From Pigmentiphaga litoralis (GTDB lineage: Bacteria > Pseudomonadota > Gammaproteobacteria > Burkholderiales > Burkholderiaceae_B), in NCBI RefSeq assembly GCF_014651835.1, contig NZ_BMXQ01000001.1:1564801-1628800 (forward strand): a DNA stretch of 64,000 nt, in the 5' to 3' direction. A program made the position numbers and the translations under genes. The notes beneath the pieces were generated by a model. That model made no database searches and was not told where the DNA came from. It saw only the letters and a program-made list of their open reading frames with translations. Below, one piece after another: positions 1 to 8,769 of the stretch. How positions within the stretch are numbered: position 1 is the stretch's first letter; each line of letters begins with the position of its first letter.

Positions 1-371
1 CTTGGCACGTCGGGACGACGGGGTCCGAGGTCTCACCTCACCTGGACGCGCGCGACAAGGTCGGCACGCACATCTTCTACTTCAACACGAAGGAAGACTG
101 GCGGGAGGAATGGGGCGGCAGCATCCTGGCCCTGGACGGCAAGCAGGTGCCGGCCATGAATCCCGACTTCGGTGATTTCACGGGCGAGTACGCGATGGAC
201 ATTCGCGACAACCGCAGCTTTCTGTTCAAGAACACGGCGGACGCCTGGCACGGCGTACGTGCCCTCACCTGCCCGGCCAGCAGTTACCGCAGGCTGTTCA
301 ACGTCGTGTTCGAGACGCCCGACAAACGACGCGGCGGCGTGCGCGGACTGCTGGATCGCGTGTTGCGCTGA
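1..371 (+). CDS. 2-oxoglutarate/Fe(II)-dependent oxygenase, C-terminal part (5' truncated)
   Basis: The gene enters from the left edge; the frame begins at base 3 and about 122 residues are visible. The fragment holds an H-x-D pair (HLD) followed by YFN, W and EWGG, and later a distal His in AWHGVRAL. This spacing is that of the HxD...H iron site in the double-stranded beta-helix core of prolyl-4-hydroxylase-like 2OG-Fe(II) oxygenases. The EWGG segment and the C-terminal FNVVFE strand also fit small 2OG-FeII_Oxy_3-type proteins. The substrate cannot be inferred because the N-terminus is missing. The last 88 bases overlap the convergent membrane-protein gene. Confidence 0.72.
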   Translation, partial: WHVGTTGSEVSPHLDARDKVGTHIFYFNTKEDWREEWGGSILALDGKQVPAMNPDFGDFTGEYAMDIRDNRSFLFKNTADAWHGVRALTCPASSYRRLFNVVFETPDKRRGGVRGLLDRVLR

Positions 372-1162
372 CCAGCCGTGCCCGGTGCTGGGCCGCGCGA
401 CATGACGACGTGCGCGGCTGGATACTGATCTGCCGGCAAGGCGGCCACGCCGACCACTGCTGCCAGCCACAAGGCGTCGTCCATGCCGGCATGTTCCTGC
501 GGACCCAGCGCCAGACGGAACCGGTGCTGATCCGTCACCTCGGCCAGCGCCTCCCGTCCGGCACGGGTCACGCGCCGCCGGGCAGGCTTCAACATCAGAT
601 AGGCCGTCGCGGCCAGGGGCAGGCTGGCCGCAGCCTGCGCCGTCCATCCGGCCAGACCTACGGTGGTCCCGCTGTCCAACGGCGCTGCGGCGCCCATCCA
701 GAGGTTGACGACCCACCCCACTGACATCCAGGCGATACCGACGGCGAACAGCCCCAGCAGACAGACCAGCGCCCAGCGCAACGCGCGTTGGGTGGCCAGG
801 TCGGGCGGCGGACGCCGATCGAGGAGGCCCGCCGCCTTCAGCGTGGCGTCGCAGTCGGCCGTCGCGTGCTCCAGGAAAGAGACGTCGTGCAGCACGGTGC
901 CCAGGGTGTGCGGCACGCTGTACCGGTCGAGCACCCGGCGCTCCAGCGGCCGCAGTCCGAACGCGTCGATGCGGCGGGCGCGCACCAGCATGGGCCCGGA
1001 CTGGATCAGCGCACCGCGTTCAAGCAGCACGAAGATCGCGGTGCGCACGGCGTCGACCGCGCCACCGCGCAGGTAGGCGACGGAATACGGATCGCGCAGC
1101 ACGGGTAGCGTCAGCGGGGACGAGACCAGCGCAGGCTGGGTCAGAACGGAATGGGCAGGCAT
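284..1162 (-). CDS. TIGR04222-type membrane protein
   Basis: Predicted 292 aa. Near the N-terminus is the segment DPYSVAYLRGG followed by an AVRTAIFVLLERGAL helix, the signature of the TIGR04222 domain. Two hydrophobic segments follow (around residues 130-155 and 170-190), so it is probably a two-pass inner-membrane protein. The family's function is unknown. The ATG at 1162 is chosen because GGGAG lies 7 bases upstream; an upstream in-frame ATG at 1195 has no such site. The usual glycine- or cysteine-rich tail of the family is absent; the C-terminus is an Arg/Ser-rich stretch read antisense to the end of the oxygenase gene, so the true end may be degenerate. Confidence 0.7.
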   Translation of the reverse strand: MPAHSVLTQPALVSSPLTLPVLRDPYSVAYLRGGAVDAVRTAIFVLLERGALIQSGPMLVRARRIDAFGLRPLERRVLDRYSVPHTLGTVLHDVSFLEHATADCDATLKAAGLLDRRPPPDLATQRALRWALVCLLGLFAVGIAWMSVGWVVNLWMGAAAPLDSGTTVGLAGWTAQAAASLPLAATAYLMLKPARRRVTRAGREALAEVTDQHRFRLALGPQEHAGMDDALWLAAVVGVAALPADQYPAAHVVMSRGPAPGTAGQRNTRSSSPRTPPRRLSGVSNTTLNSLR

Positions 1163-1315
1163 GAGGCGGCTCCCGAGAGCGGGCAATGAGGGCAACCGCA
1201 GACTGCGACTTACCCGACCCCTGAAGCGTAAACCGCGTGCCTACGCCCGCCCATCCTGCATCCGGCTTTGGGCCGTCCTCCTAACAGCCTCATCCGAAAT
1301 CGGGTCACCGGCGCA

Positions 1316-2776
1316 TCACGCCGACAGATCGGGCACTGCGATCGTGATCGACTTCAGGTCGGTGTAGCTCAGGATTTCCTCCAGCCCTTCTTCACGCCCC
1401 ACGCCGCTGTTCTTGAAGCCGCCGTACGGCACGCCGGTGTAGTGCGGCCCGACGCAATTGATCCAGACGTAGCCGACCCTCAAACGTCGCGCGAAGGCCA
1501 TGGCCTTGCTGACGTCGGTGGCAACCACCGAGGCCGTCAGCCCCAGCGACGAGGCGGCATCCATCTTCAACACGTCATCGGGCGTGGACCAGCGCACGAC
1601 GCTGAGCACCGGGCCGAAGATTTCTTCGGTAGCCAGTGCGCTGCCCGGGTCCACGTCGCTGAACAGCGTCGGCGCGACCCAGTACCCTTTTGCAAAGGCG
1701 CTGCCTGACGGCCGCTCGCCGCCGACACGCAGCCGCGCGCCCTGCTGGGTGCCTTTCTGGATGGCAGACATCACCTTGCCGTGATGCGCGGCGCTGATGA
1801 GCGGGCCCATGCCCGAGCCGGCTTCAAACGGATCGCCCACGTGGATGGTCTTCATGCGCGCCACGATGCGCTCGAGCACGGCATCGTGGATGGACTCATG
1901 CAGCATCAGGCAGCTGGTCGAGCCGCAGGACTGGCCCTGCCATTCGAAGTTCATGCCGGCCACCGCCAGCGCCGCGGCCTTGTCCAGGTCGGCATCGGGC
2001 AGCACGACCATCATGTTCTTGCCGCCCAGTTCCAGCGTGATGTGTTTGATGGCCACTTCCGCCGCCGACCGCTGTATGGCCTTGGCGGTGCCGACCGATC
2101 CGATGAAACCCAGCCGCTTCACGCGCGGGTCGCGCACCAGCGCATCCCCTGTCTGTGCGCCGCTGCCGTGCACGATGTTGACCACCCCCGGAGGCAGCAC
2201 ATCGCGGCAGATCTCGCCAAAGATGCCGCCCGACAGCGGCGCCTGATCGGGGCTCTTCAACACCATCGCATTACCCGCGATCAGGGGCGCGCCCACCCGC
2301 GACGCCAGGAAGTAGAAGGGATGGTTGAAGGCCACGATGCGGCCCACCGTACCGAAGGGTTCACGCTCCGACAGGTGCATGTGATTGGGCGTGGCCGGAT
2401 AGGTGTGGCCCGTCATCGCGTGGCCCAGGCCGGCGTAGAACTCGATGCGCGACGCGGCGCGTTCGACATCGCCCAGCATGGCGCGATACAGATTGCCGGT
2501 GTCGCGCGTCTCGGTGCGCGCGATCTCTTCCTTGCGGTCACGGATGCGTGCAGCCAACGTGCGCATCACCTCGGCGCGGCGGTCCACACCCAGTGCATGC
2601 CACGCGGGCCATGCCGCTTCGCCCGCCTTGACGGCATCGGCGACATCGGTCGTGGTGGCATGCGCTGCGCGGCCCAGCAGGGACTCATCGGCAGGATTGA
2701 CCGAGTCCATTTCGGCGCCGTCCGAGGCTCCGACCAGTTCGCCATTGATCAGCAGTTTTGCCGTCAGGGATGTCAT
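1316..2776 (-). CDS. NAD(P)-dependent aldehyde dehydrogenase
   Basis: 486 aa, full length for the ALDH superfamily. It oxidises an aldehyde to a carboxylate in the cytoplasm. Visible elements are FNHPFYF and KSPDQAPL (cofactor pocket), GFIGSVGTA (Rossmann turn), ELGGKN with the general-base Glu, QGQSCGSTSC with the catalytic Cys, and EEIFGPVLSV near the C-terminus. It resembles betaine-aldehyde and related semialdehyde dehydrogenases. The ATG at 2776 overlaps the TGA of the upstream GMC oxidoreductase as ATGA, which decides the start and implies translational coupling. With that oxidase it should convert an alcohol to an acid in two steps; the substrate is unknown. Confidence 0.9.
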   Translation of the reverse strand: MTSLTAKLLINGELVGASDGAEMDSVNPADESLLGRAAHATTTDVADAVKAGEAAWPAWHALGVDRRAEVMRTLAARIRDRKEEIARTETRDTGNLYRAMLGDVERAASRIEFYAGLGHAMTGHTYPATPNHMHLSEREPFGTVGRIVAFNHPFYFLASRVGAPLIAGNAMVLKSPDQAPLSGGIFGEICRDVLPPGVVNIVHGSGAQTGDALVRDPRVKRLGFIGSVGTAKAIQRSAAEVAIKHITLELGGKNMMVVLPDADLDKAAALAVAGMNFEWQGQSCGSTSCLMLHESIHDAVLERIVARMKTIHVGDPFEAGSGMGPLISAAHHGKVMSAIQKGTQQGARLRVGGERPSGSAFAKGYWVAPTLFSDVDPGSALATEEIFGPVLSVVRWSTPDDVLKMDAASSLGLTASVVATDVSKAMAFARRLRVGYVWINCVGPHYTGVPYGGFKNSGVGREEGLEEILSYTDLKSITIAVPDLSA

Positions 2777-4494
2777 GCGTTTCTCCACAGTGGGGACGAA
2801 GGCGTCGTGCCTTCGGGAAGCCAGGGCGCCAGCGGCCCGCGGCCCCGGATCAGGTCCGCCGCCTTTTCGGCGATCATCGTGACCGTCGCATTGATGTTGC
2901 CACCGATCAGGTCCGGCATGACCGAGGCGTCGACGATGCGCAGCCCCTGCAGGCCTCGCACACGCAGTTGGGCATCGACCACCGCATCGGGATCGTCCGC
3001 GGCGCCCATGCGGCAGGTCCCGCAAGGATGATGGACCGTAATGGCCGTCTGGCGGATGTGCGCATCCAAGGCGTCGTCGTCCAGGCAGGCCGGGCCGGGC
3101 ATGCGTTCTTCACCCACGAAGGGTTGCATGGACGGCTGGCCCATGATGCGGCGTACCGACCGGATCCCCGCGCGCAGGCTGGCCCACTCGGCGTCGTGCG
3201 CAAGGAAGTTCTGGTGGACGACCGCCCGTGCATCGGGCGCCGCGCTGGCCAGCGTCACCTGGCCGCGGCTTTCCGGATGCAGCGCGACCACCCGCACCGC
3301 AAAACCATCGTCGAACGGCGCGCGCCAGGGGCGCATCCACGGCTGCGCGTGAAAAGGCGCGGCCGCCATCAGGTACTGCACGTCGGGACCTTCCAGACCC
3401 GGGCGCGTGGTCTCGTACCCTGCTGCGCCGCCCGGTACATTGGTCGCCGCGCCGGCGCCGAAGAGCCACGCGCGCGCCAGGTCCCCGACGACGCGGTCGG
3501 CGCGCATGCGGTCCGGGAACGGGCCCGCCGCCTTGCGCGCAAAGCTCAGCAGCACGGCGATGTGGTCTTGCAGATTGCGCCCGACACCGCGCAGCGGCGT
3601 ATGCGTGGCGATGCCATGCGGCGCCATCAAGGCCGGATCACCAATACCTGACAACATCAACAATTGCGGTGTGTTGATGACCCCGCCCGCAAGGAGCACT
3701 TCGCGGCGTGCCAACGCGACATGAGGCGTGCCATGACGAACGTAGGCCACGCCCGTGGCACGGTCGCCGGTCATGTCGATCCGCGTGACCAACGCGTGGG
3801 TGCGCACCGTCAGCCCACGGCGCTTCATGGCCGGCCGCAGGTAGGCCACCGCATTGCTGCAGCGCCGGCCGTTGCGGATCGTGACCTGCGAGCGCCCGAA
3901 GCCGGACAGTTCCTTGCCATTCAGGTCGTTCCGCAAGGCGTGCCCTGCTTCGCCTGCCGCGGCCAGATAGGCAGAGATCAAAGGATCCTGATAGGTGGAG
4001 TATCGCGTGGTGATGGGACCGCCCTTGCCCCGCCACGGGCTGGCGGGTCCCTGCCAGTCTTCCAGTTGCAGGAAGTACGGCAACGTGTGCGCGGCGTCCC
4101 ACTCGGTCAGCCCATAGCGCGCCGCCCATCGATCGAAGTCGCTGCGATGCCCGCGCACATAGGCCAGCGCGTTAATCGACGATGATCCGCCGATCACCTT
4201 GCCGCGCGCGCACTCGATGCGGCGGCCTGCCGTCTCGTCCTGGGGCTCGCTGGCGTAGCCCCAGTCGTGTGAACGCTTCTGCAGCATCCGGCCCAGGCCC
4301 AGGGGAATGTGGATCAGCGGGTCGTTGTCCCACCCCCCGGCTTCGAGCAGGAGCACCGTCACGCCCGCATCCTGCGTCAATCGGTTGGCGAGCACGCAGC
4401 CCGCCGACCCCCCGCCCACGATCACATAATCGTAGGTCGCCGCGTCGTCCACGCTGGCCTGGCCGGATGTCCGCATGCCTGTCGTCTGGCTCAC
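2773..4494 (-). CDS. GMC-family FAD-dependent alcohol oxidoreductase (choline-dehydrogenase-like)
   Basis: 573 aa. The N-terminus has the FAD dinucleotide fold (YVIVGGGSAGCVLANRL, then LLLEAGG), followed by GKVIGGSSSINALAYVRG, the first GMC signature. A second signature, AGGVINTPQLLMLSGIG, and the C-terminal active-site segment HHPCGTCRMG are present, ending with GGNINATVTMIAEKAA. These mark choline-dehydrogenase-type GMC oxidoreductases that oxidise an alcohol to an aldehyde. GTG at 4494 overlaps the stop of the upstream Bug gene by 4 bases (GTGA); an ATG six codons later is the alternative start. It sits between a solute receptor and an aldehyde dehydrogenase. The alcohol substrate cannot be named; betaine synthesis is not supported by any betT- or betI-like neighbour. 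Confidence 0.9.
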   Translation of the reverse strand: MSQTTGMRTSGQASVDDAATYDYVIVGGGSAGCVLANRLTQDAGVTVLLLEAGGWDNDPLIHIPLGLGRMLQKRSHDWGYASEPQDETAGRRIECARGKVIGGSSSINALAYVRGHRSDFDRWAARYGLTEWDAAHTLPYFLQLEDWQGPASPWRGKGGPITTRYSTYQDPLISAYLAAAGEAGHALRNDLNGKELSGFGRSQVTIRNGRRCSNAVAYLRPAMKRRGLTVRTHALVTRIDMTGDRATGVAYVRHGTPHVALARREVLLAGGVINTPQLLMLSGIGDPALMAPHGIATHTPLRGVGRNLQDHIAVLLSFARKAAGPFPDRMRADRVVGDLARAWLFGAGAATNVPGGAAGYETTRPGLEGPDVQYLMAAAPFHAQPWMRPWRAPFDDGFAVRVVALHPESRGQVTLASAAPDARAVVHQNFLAHDAEWASLRAGIRSVRRIMGQPSMQPFVGEERMPGPACLDDDALDAHIRQTAITVHHPCGTCRMGAADDPDAVVDAQLRVRGLQGLRIVDASVMPDLIGGNINATVTMIAEKAADLIRGRGPLAPWLPEGTTPSSPLWRNA

Positions 4495-5459
4495 TGGACC
4501 TTGAGGTTGGCCGACCGGATCGCGTCGGCGAACAGCTCGATGTCGGCGCTGATCGCCTTGCGGAATTCGGCGGGCGTATCGGCAACGATCTGCACGCCCA
4601 ATTGCTTCATGCGTTCCTGGTAGGTCGGGTCGGCCGCAATCTTTTTCACTTCCATGGCAATGCGATCAACGATGGCTGCGGGCGTCCCGGCAGGCGCCAT
4701 GAGCCCGTTCCAGGTCAGCGTGCGAAAGCCCGGGAAGGTCTCCGCGATGGTCGGCACCTCGGGCAGTTCCGGAAGGCGCGTGTCGCTGGTCACGCCAAGC
4801 AGCTTGATGTTGCCCGCCTTGGCCTGGGGCGCCAGCACGGGCACGTTGCCAAAGTACATCGTGACGTCGCCTGCGATCATGGCCGCCACGGCCGGCACGT
4901 CGCCCTTGTAGCTGATGTGCATCATGTCGAGCTCGGCGCGCTTGACGAACAACGCGCCTGACAGATGCGAGACGCTGCCGGACCCGCCCGACGCAAAGTT
5001 GAGTTTGCCGGGTTGCGGTCTGGCATAGTCGACCAGTTCCTTCACGCTGTTGACGGGTACGTTCTTGCTGACAGCGAGCAGGAAGGGATTGGTCGCAAAG
5101 TTGGTGATGGGTACGAAGTCCTTGAGCGGATCGAACGGGACCGGCGAAATCTTTGGCAGGATCACGATCACCGGCATGGCGGCCACCAGCAGCGTGTAGC
5201 CGTCCGATGGAGCGCGCTGCACGGTCTGCACGGCAATCAGGCCGCTCGCACCCGGCTTGTTCTCCAGCACCACTGGCTGACCCAATGCCACCGACAGCCG
5301 TTCGGCCGTGATGCGCGCAATGCTGTCGGTGCTGCCGCCCGCGGCGAAGGGCACGATGAAACGGATGGGACGTTGCGGCCAGGACTGCGCCTGGGCCGCG
5401 GACGCGCCGGCGAGCAGGCAGATCGTTGCGGACAAGCTCAGGAAGTGCGTCACTTTCAT
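4491..5459 (-). CDS. Bug/TctC periplasmic solute receptor, first gene of the GMC-ALDH operon
   Basis: 322 aa with a Sec signal ending ASAAQA before the mature start QSWPQRPI. Bug landmarks in order: VPFAAGGSTDSIAR (ligand loop), ENKPGASG, DGYTLLV, SHLSGALF, HISYKGDVPAV, TSDTRLPELPEVPT and GLMAPAGTP. Bug proteins are class-E extracytoplasmic receptors of tripartite tricarboxylate transporters that usually bind carboxylates. No TctA/TctB membrane gene is near, so it must borrow one or act as a sensor. The coupled GMC and aldehyde dehydrogenase genes suggest the ligand or its product is an alcohol/acid of that pathway. Start taken at the ATG that begins the signal peptide; upstream in-frame codons add an Arg/Lys-rich stretch with no family counterpart. 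Confidence 0.88.
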   Translation of the reverse strand: MKVTHFLSLSATICLLAGASAAQAQSWPQRPIRFIVPFAAGGSTDSIARITAERLSVALGQPVVLENKPGASGLIAVQTVQRAPSDGYTLLVAAMPVIVILPKISPVPFDPLKDFVPITNFATNPFLLAVSKNVPVNSVKELVDYARPQPGKLNFASGGSGSVSHLSGALFVKRAELDMMHISYKGDVPAVAAMIAGDVTMYFGNVPVLAPQAKAGNIKLLGVTSDTRLPELPEVPTIAETFPGFRTLTWNGLMAPAGTPAAIVDRIAMEVKKIAADPTYQERMKQLGVQIVADTPAEFRKAISADIELFADAIRSANLKVQ

Positions 5460-5850
5460 GGTGTTCCCCGTGTGCGTTGAGTCATGGATACCCGGACGTC
5501 TCCCCCGTGATGCTTTCTTGCGTCGTGGCGTTTTTTTATGGCACTGCCGTGTGGATCGAAAACGGACGCGCGCAGAAACGCTTGCGCAGCGAGGCACAAA
5601 TGGACAAATGCGGCCGGTAGCATCCGGCGGATCAGAGGAATGAAGCGCGACCCACAGGCGACATGAAAGGACGCTGCGGTGTGGCGTCGCCGGCCCGCGC
5701 AGAACGCCCGGGCCGGTGACAAGGAAGTGGGTTCACTATAAATATACGGGTTGCGACGCGTCAATATATTTATCGTCATCACACTGTCGTGTGCGGTCGG
5801 GCATGCGGGATGCGTGCAGGCGGGTGCTGATTTCATCGCAGGAGAGCCCC
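5460..5850. other. Intergenic region between divergent Bug operon and esterase-family gene
   Basis: 391 bases without a supported gene. It contains the upstream region of both divergent units. A run of seven T at 5531-5537 has no hairpin before it. The only strong structure is the AT-rich inverted repeat at 5738-5773, listed separately. Confidence 0.6.
5738..5773. repeat. AT-rich inverted repeat, possible operator
   Basis: The arm ATAAATATA (5738-5746) is matched by its exact reverse complement TATATTTAT (5765-5773) across an 18-base GC-rich spacer. Arms this AT-rich stand out in the surrounding high-GC DNA. The left arm overlaps a TATAAA that could be a -10 element. The repeat lies 78 bases before the chosen GTG of the esterase-family gene, so it could be an operator for that gene. 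The binding factor is unknown. Confidence 0.5.
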
Positions 5851-7182
5851 GTGTCTTACTTCGCCTCATCATCGACATCGACGTCATCCCGGCCCGAGGC
5901 CTTGCTGCGGGAGGCTGCGGTTCCCTTTACCGACTTCGACTCGGCGGCCTTCCAGGAATGGTTCGATCGCTATGGAAACGCACGCGTCGTGCTGCTCGGG
6001 GAAGCCAGCCACGGCACGTCAGAGTTCTACCAGGCGCGGGCGGCGATCACGCGCCGCTTGATCGACCGGCATGGCTTTCGTCTGGTGGCCGTTGAAGCAG
6101 ACTGGCCTGACGCCGCCGTCATCGATGCCCATGTGCGCGCACGGCCCGCGCTGCGCGACGACCATGAACCGTTCAGCCGTTTTCCGGAATGGATGTGGCG
6201 CAATACCGATGTCCGCGATTTCGTTGACTGGCTCCACGACTTCAATGCCGACCGGCCGCTGGGCGAACGCGCGGGATTCTTTGGACTCGACATGTACAGC
6301 ATGGCCAGTTCGATGTCAGCCGTGCTCGCGTATCTGGACGATGTGGATCCCGACGCAGCCGCCCACGCACGCGAGCGATACAGCTGCCTGGAACGCTGGC
6401 GCGACGACCCGGTGCAATATGCGAGTTCGGCATGGGATCGCGCGCGCGCCACCTGCGAAGCGCCGGTGCTGGAGCAGTTGCAGGCGCTGCTGGACAAGCG
6501 GCTGGACTATGTCCGCAAGGACCCCCGCTTTTTCGATGCGGCGCAGAACGCGCGGCTGGTGGCGTCGGCCGAAAGGTATTACCGCACGCTGTATCAGGGG
6601 TCCGCGCACAGCTGGAACCTCCGCGACACCCACATGTTCGAGACGCTGGACACGCTGTTGTCGACCAATGGGCCCGATGCCAAAGCGGTGGTGTGGGCCC
6701 ATAACTCGCACATCGGCAACGCCGCGGCCACGGACATGGGGCGGCGCCGCGACGAGTTCAATCTCGGACAGCTGTGCCGCGAACGGTATGGCGAGGAGGC
6801 GGTATTGATCGGCTTTGGCACCCACACGGGGACGGTCGCCGCTGCCTCGGACTGGGATGGACCCATGGAAATCAAGCAGGTACTGCCATCACGCGACGAC
6901 AGCCATGAACACTGCCTGTTCAAAACCGGTCTGCCCCGGTTCATGCTGGACCTGCAGGCCGCGCGGCGCGGCCCGTTGCGTGACTATCTTGCCAGGTCGC
7001 GACTCGAGCGATTCATCGGGGTCATCTATCGGCCCGACACGGAATTGCTGAGCCACTATGCCAGTGCATGCCTGGCCGATCAGTTCGATGCGCTGGTGTG
7101 GATTGCCGAGACGCATGCGGTGACGCCCTTGCCGGGCGAGCACCGCTATGGCGCCGCGGAAACCTGGCCCTCGGGCCTGTAG
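5851..7182 (+). CDS. Erythromycin-esterase-family protein
   Basis: 443 aa from GTG 5851, which has AGGAG six bases upstream; frames further upstream are open but lack a site and family similarity. The protein carries LLGEASHGTSEFYQAR (Glu51, His54) and WAHNSHIGN (His284, His287), matching the conserved Glu/His positions of the EreA/EreB-like fold (PF05139). EreB-type enzymes hydrolyse the macrolide lactone, but most chromosomal members of this family have no known substrate and are not resistance genes. It stands alone, divergent from the Bug-GMC operon, with an AT-rich inverted repeat in its leader. Cytoplasmic: no signal peptide is seen. Confidence 0.85.
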   Translation: MSYFASSSTSTSSRPEALLREAAVPFTDFDSAAFQEWFDRYGNARVVLLGEASHGTSEFYQARAAITRRLIDRHGFRLVAVEADWPDAAVIDAHVRARPALRDDHEPFSRFPEWMWRNTDVRDFVDWLHDFNADRPLGERAGFFGLDMYSMASSMSAVLAYLDDVDPDAAAHARERYSCLERWRDDPVQYASSAWDRARATCEAPVLEQLQALLDKRLDYVRKDPRFFDAAQNARLVASAERYYRTLYQGSAHSWNLRDTHMFETLDTLLSTNGPDAKAVVWAHNSHIGNAAATDMGRRRDEFNLGQLCRERYGEEAVLIGFGTHTGTVAAASDWDGPMEIKQVLPSRDDSHEHCLFKTGLPRFMLDLQAARRGPLRDYLARSRLERFIGVIYRPDTELLSHYASACLADQFDALVWIAETHAVTPLPGEHRYGAAETWPSGL

Positions 7183-7196
7183 CGCTTTATACGGGC

Positions 7197-7775
7197 TTAC
7201 ATGCCGTGGTCGGTGGGTCCGATCTGGCGCGCGCCATCCAGATGATCACGCAGCATGCCGATGTGCTTTTTGGCAAACGCCTGGACATCAGGATCCTCGG
7301 TCTGCGTCGTGGCGTTCTGGAATGCCAGCACCGTGTTGTCGTGCCCCGCGATCGCGATATGGCTCGAATACATCTTTTCGAACTCGGTGCCGTTCAGTGC
7401 CCCCAGCGCCTTCAGTTGCGCGCGCTGCGCCAGCGACGGCTCGGTCGGCAGTTCGTAGCCCTTGCGCTTGGCCAGTGCTTCCAGGTCCTTCTGCATGGCG
7501 CCATGATCCTTGATCATGCGCTGCGCGTACGCGCGGATCTTCGGGCTCTTGGTCTTTTCGAGCGCGATCTTGCTGCCCTCGACTTCCGAATAGCCCGATT
7601 GCGCGGTGTTGTCCAGAAAACGCTTGTCACCGGCAGACAGATCGGCCGAGGCCTTGCTTGCCGACGCGGCAGGTGCCGGCGTCTTGGCAGGTGCGGTCGA
7701 TTGCGACATCACGCTCGATGACATCAGGACCAGGCAGGACGCAGTGGCGCCCAGGACCGCATGGGTAAATCGCAT
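7197..7775 (-). CDS. Secreted DUF4142 protein
   Basis: 192 aa. A signal peptide (hydrophobic to about residue 22) is followed by an Ala/Pro/Ser linker and a DUF4142 four-helix domain: DKRFLDNTAQSGYSEVEGSK, then AYAQRMIKDHGAM and YSSHIAIAGHDNTVLAFQN. The fold is ferritin-like in related structures; the family is periplasmic and of unknown role, often linked to envelope or oxidative stress. ATG 7775 has GGAG 8 bases before it; the TTG four codons upstream overlaps that site and is rejected. It converges with the esterase-family gene, 14 bases between stops. Confidence 0.85.
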   Translation of the reverse strand: MRFTHAVLGATASCLVLMSSSVMSQSTAPAKTPAPAASASKASADLSAGDKRFLDNTAQSGYSEVEGSKIALEKTKSPKIRAYAQRMIKDHGAMQKDLEALAKRKGYELPTEPSLAQRAQLKALGALNGTEFEKMYSSHIAIAGHDNTVLAFQNATTQTEDPDVQAFAKKHIGMLRDHLDGARQIGPTDHGM

Positions 7776-7858
7776 GGTGTGCTCCAAAGATAAAGTCGGT
7801 ACTCATCCATGCTCAGCAAGTAGCGCGCCCGGCCGGTGCGCCTGCCCTTCCACCCGGG

Positions 7859-8725
7859 TCAGTGTGCCGGGGACGCCGCCAGTTCCTCGAAGTACGCGCG
7901 CAAGGTGCGCGGCTCCCGGTCCAGGATGGTCCGCAGCGCCAGCCTATTTCCCATGAGCCCATGTTCGTCATACCAGGCAAACATCCTGACCATCGCAGCC
8001 TGCCGCGCCGGCGGGAAGGGCGCGATCGCCGTCTCGACGGGCAGCACGTCCGCGCGCACGTCGCGGCCCAGCACGTCGGCCATCAGGGCAGCTACATCGC
8101 TACGCGTCATCGGCGCAGTCGCAACCAGTTCGAACGTCCCGTTGACCAGCGCATCACCGGTGCAGGCGATCGCCGCCACTTCCGCCACGTCGCGGTAGTC
8201 CACGCGCGTGTGCCGGGTGCCCAGCGCCCAGGGCTCGGCCAGCACGCCAGTCTCCACGACCTTGTGCCACGCATGCGACAGGTTCTGGTAGAACACCGTC
8301 GGCTGCAGCAAAGTGAATTCCATGCCGGACGCAATGATGGCTTCTTCCACCGGAGGCTTGGCCGCGTGATTCACAAGGCGACTCAACATCGGGTGGATGA
8401 CTCCCGAAAACACGAAACGCTGCACGCCGGCCTCGACGGCTGCGGCGACCACGCCCTTCCCCACCTCGGACTCATCGGGGAAGAAAGCAGGCGCCATGTA
8501 GTAGACGGCATCCATTCCGCGCATGGCAGCGACCAGGCTCGCGTGATCGCGCAAGTCGCCGACCACGACCTCGCCCGCTCCCTGCTCATGCACCCGCTGC
8601 GTCGTCGCCGCATCGCGCACCATGCCGCGCACCGCTACCCCGCGACGCGCCAATTCGGGAACCACGAAGCCCGCGTTCTTGCCGGACGCGCCGATCGCAA
8701 GGACGGAAGTCACTGTGCCTGCCAT
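7859..8725 (-). CDS. NmrA-like NAD(P)-binding oxidoreductase
   Basis: 288 aa. The N-terminus has a Rossmann turn (AIGASGKNAGFVVPEL) followed by VRGMVRD and GDLRD, the pattern of atypical SDR proteins of the NmrA/HSCARG type. RFVFSGVIHPM and LLQPTVFYQNL also fit. The Tyr-xxx-Lys catalytic pair of classical SDRs is not obvious, as is usual in this subgroup, so it may be a redox sensor or a reductase of unknown substrate. ATG 8725 follows GGGAGA. It lies 44 bases downstream of the AraC-type regulator on the same strand and is probably transcribed with it. Confidence 0.85.
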   Translation of the reverse strand: MAGTVTSVLAIGASGKNAGFVVPELARRGVAVRGMVRDAATTQRVHEQGAGEVVVGDLRDHASLVAAMRGMDAVYYMAPAFFPDESEVGKGVVAAAVEAGVQRFVFSGVIHPMLSRLVNHAAKPPVEEAIIASGMEFTLLQPTVFYQNLSHAWHKVVETGVLAEPWALGTRHTRVDYRDVAEVAAIACTGDALVNGTFELVATAPMTRSDVAALMADVLGRDVRADVLPVETAIAPFPPARQAAMVRMFAWYDEHGLMGNRLALRTILDREPRTLRAYFEELAASPAH

Positions 8726-8769
8726 GCATTTCTCCCAAGGTATGTACGGACATGGCCTAAGGTTATACA

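Noticed and set aside
1316-4494. Glycine-betaine synthesis by the GMC/ALDH pair
   Set aside because: Both families match, but betI- and betT-like genes are missing and a Bug is coupled instead; substrate left open.
5531-5537. Run of seven T that could be a terminator tail
   Set aside because: No hairpin lies before it on either strand.
5851-7182. Macrolide resistance by the erythromycin-esterase-family protein
   Set aside because: Family membership is clear but most chromosomal members are not resistance enzymes, and nothing in context supports resistance.
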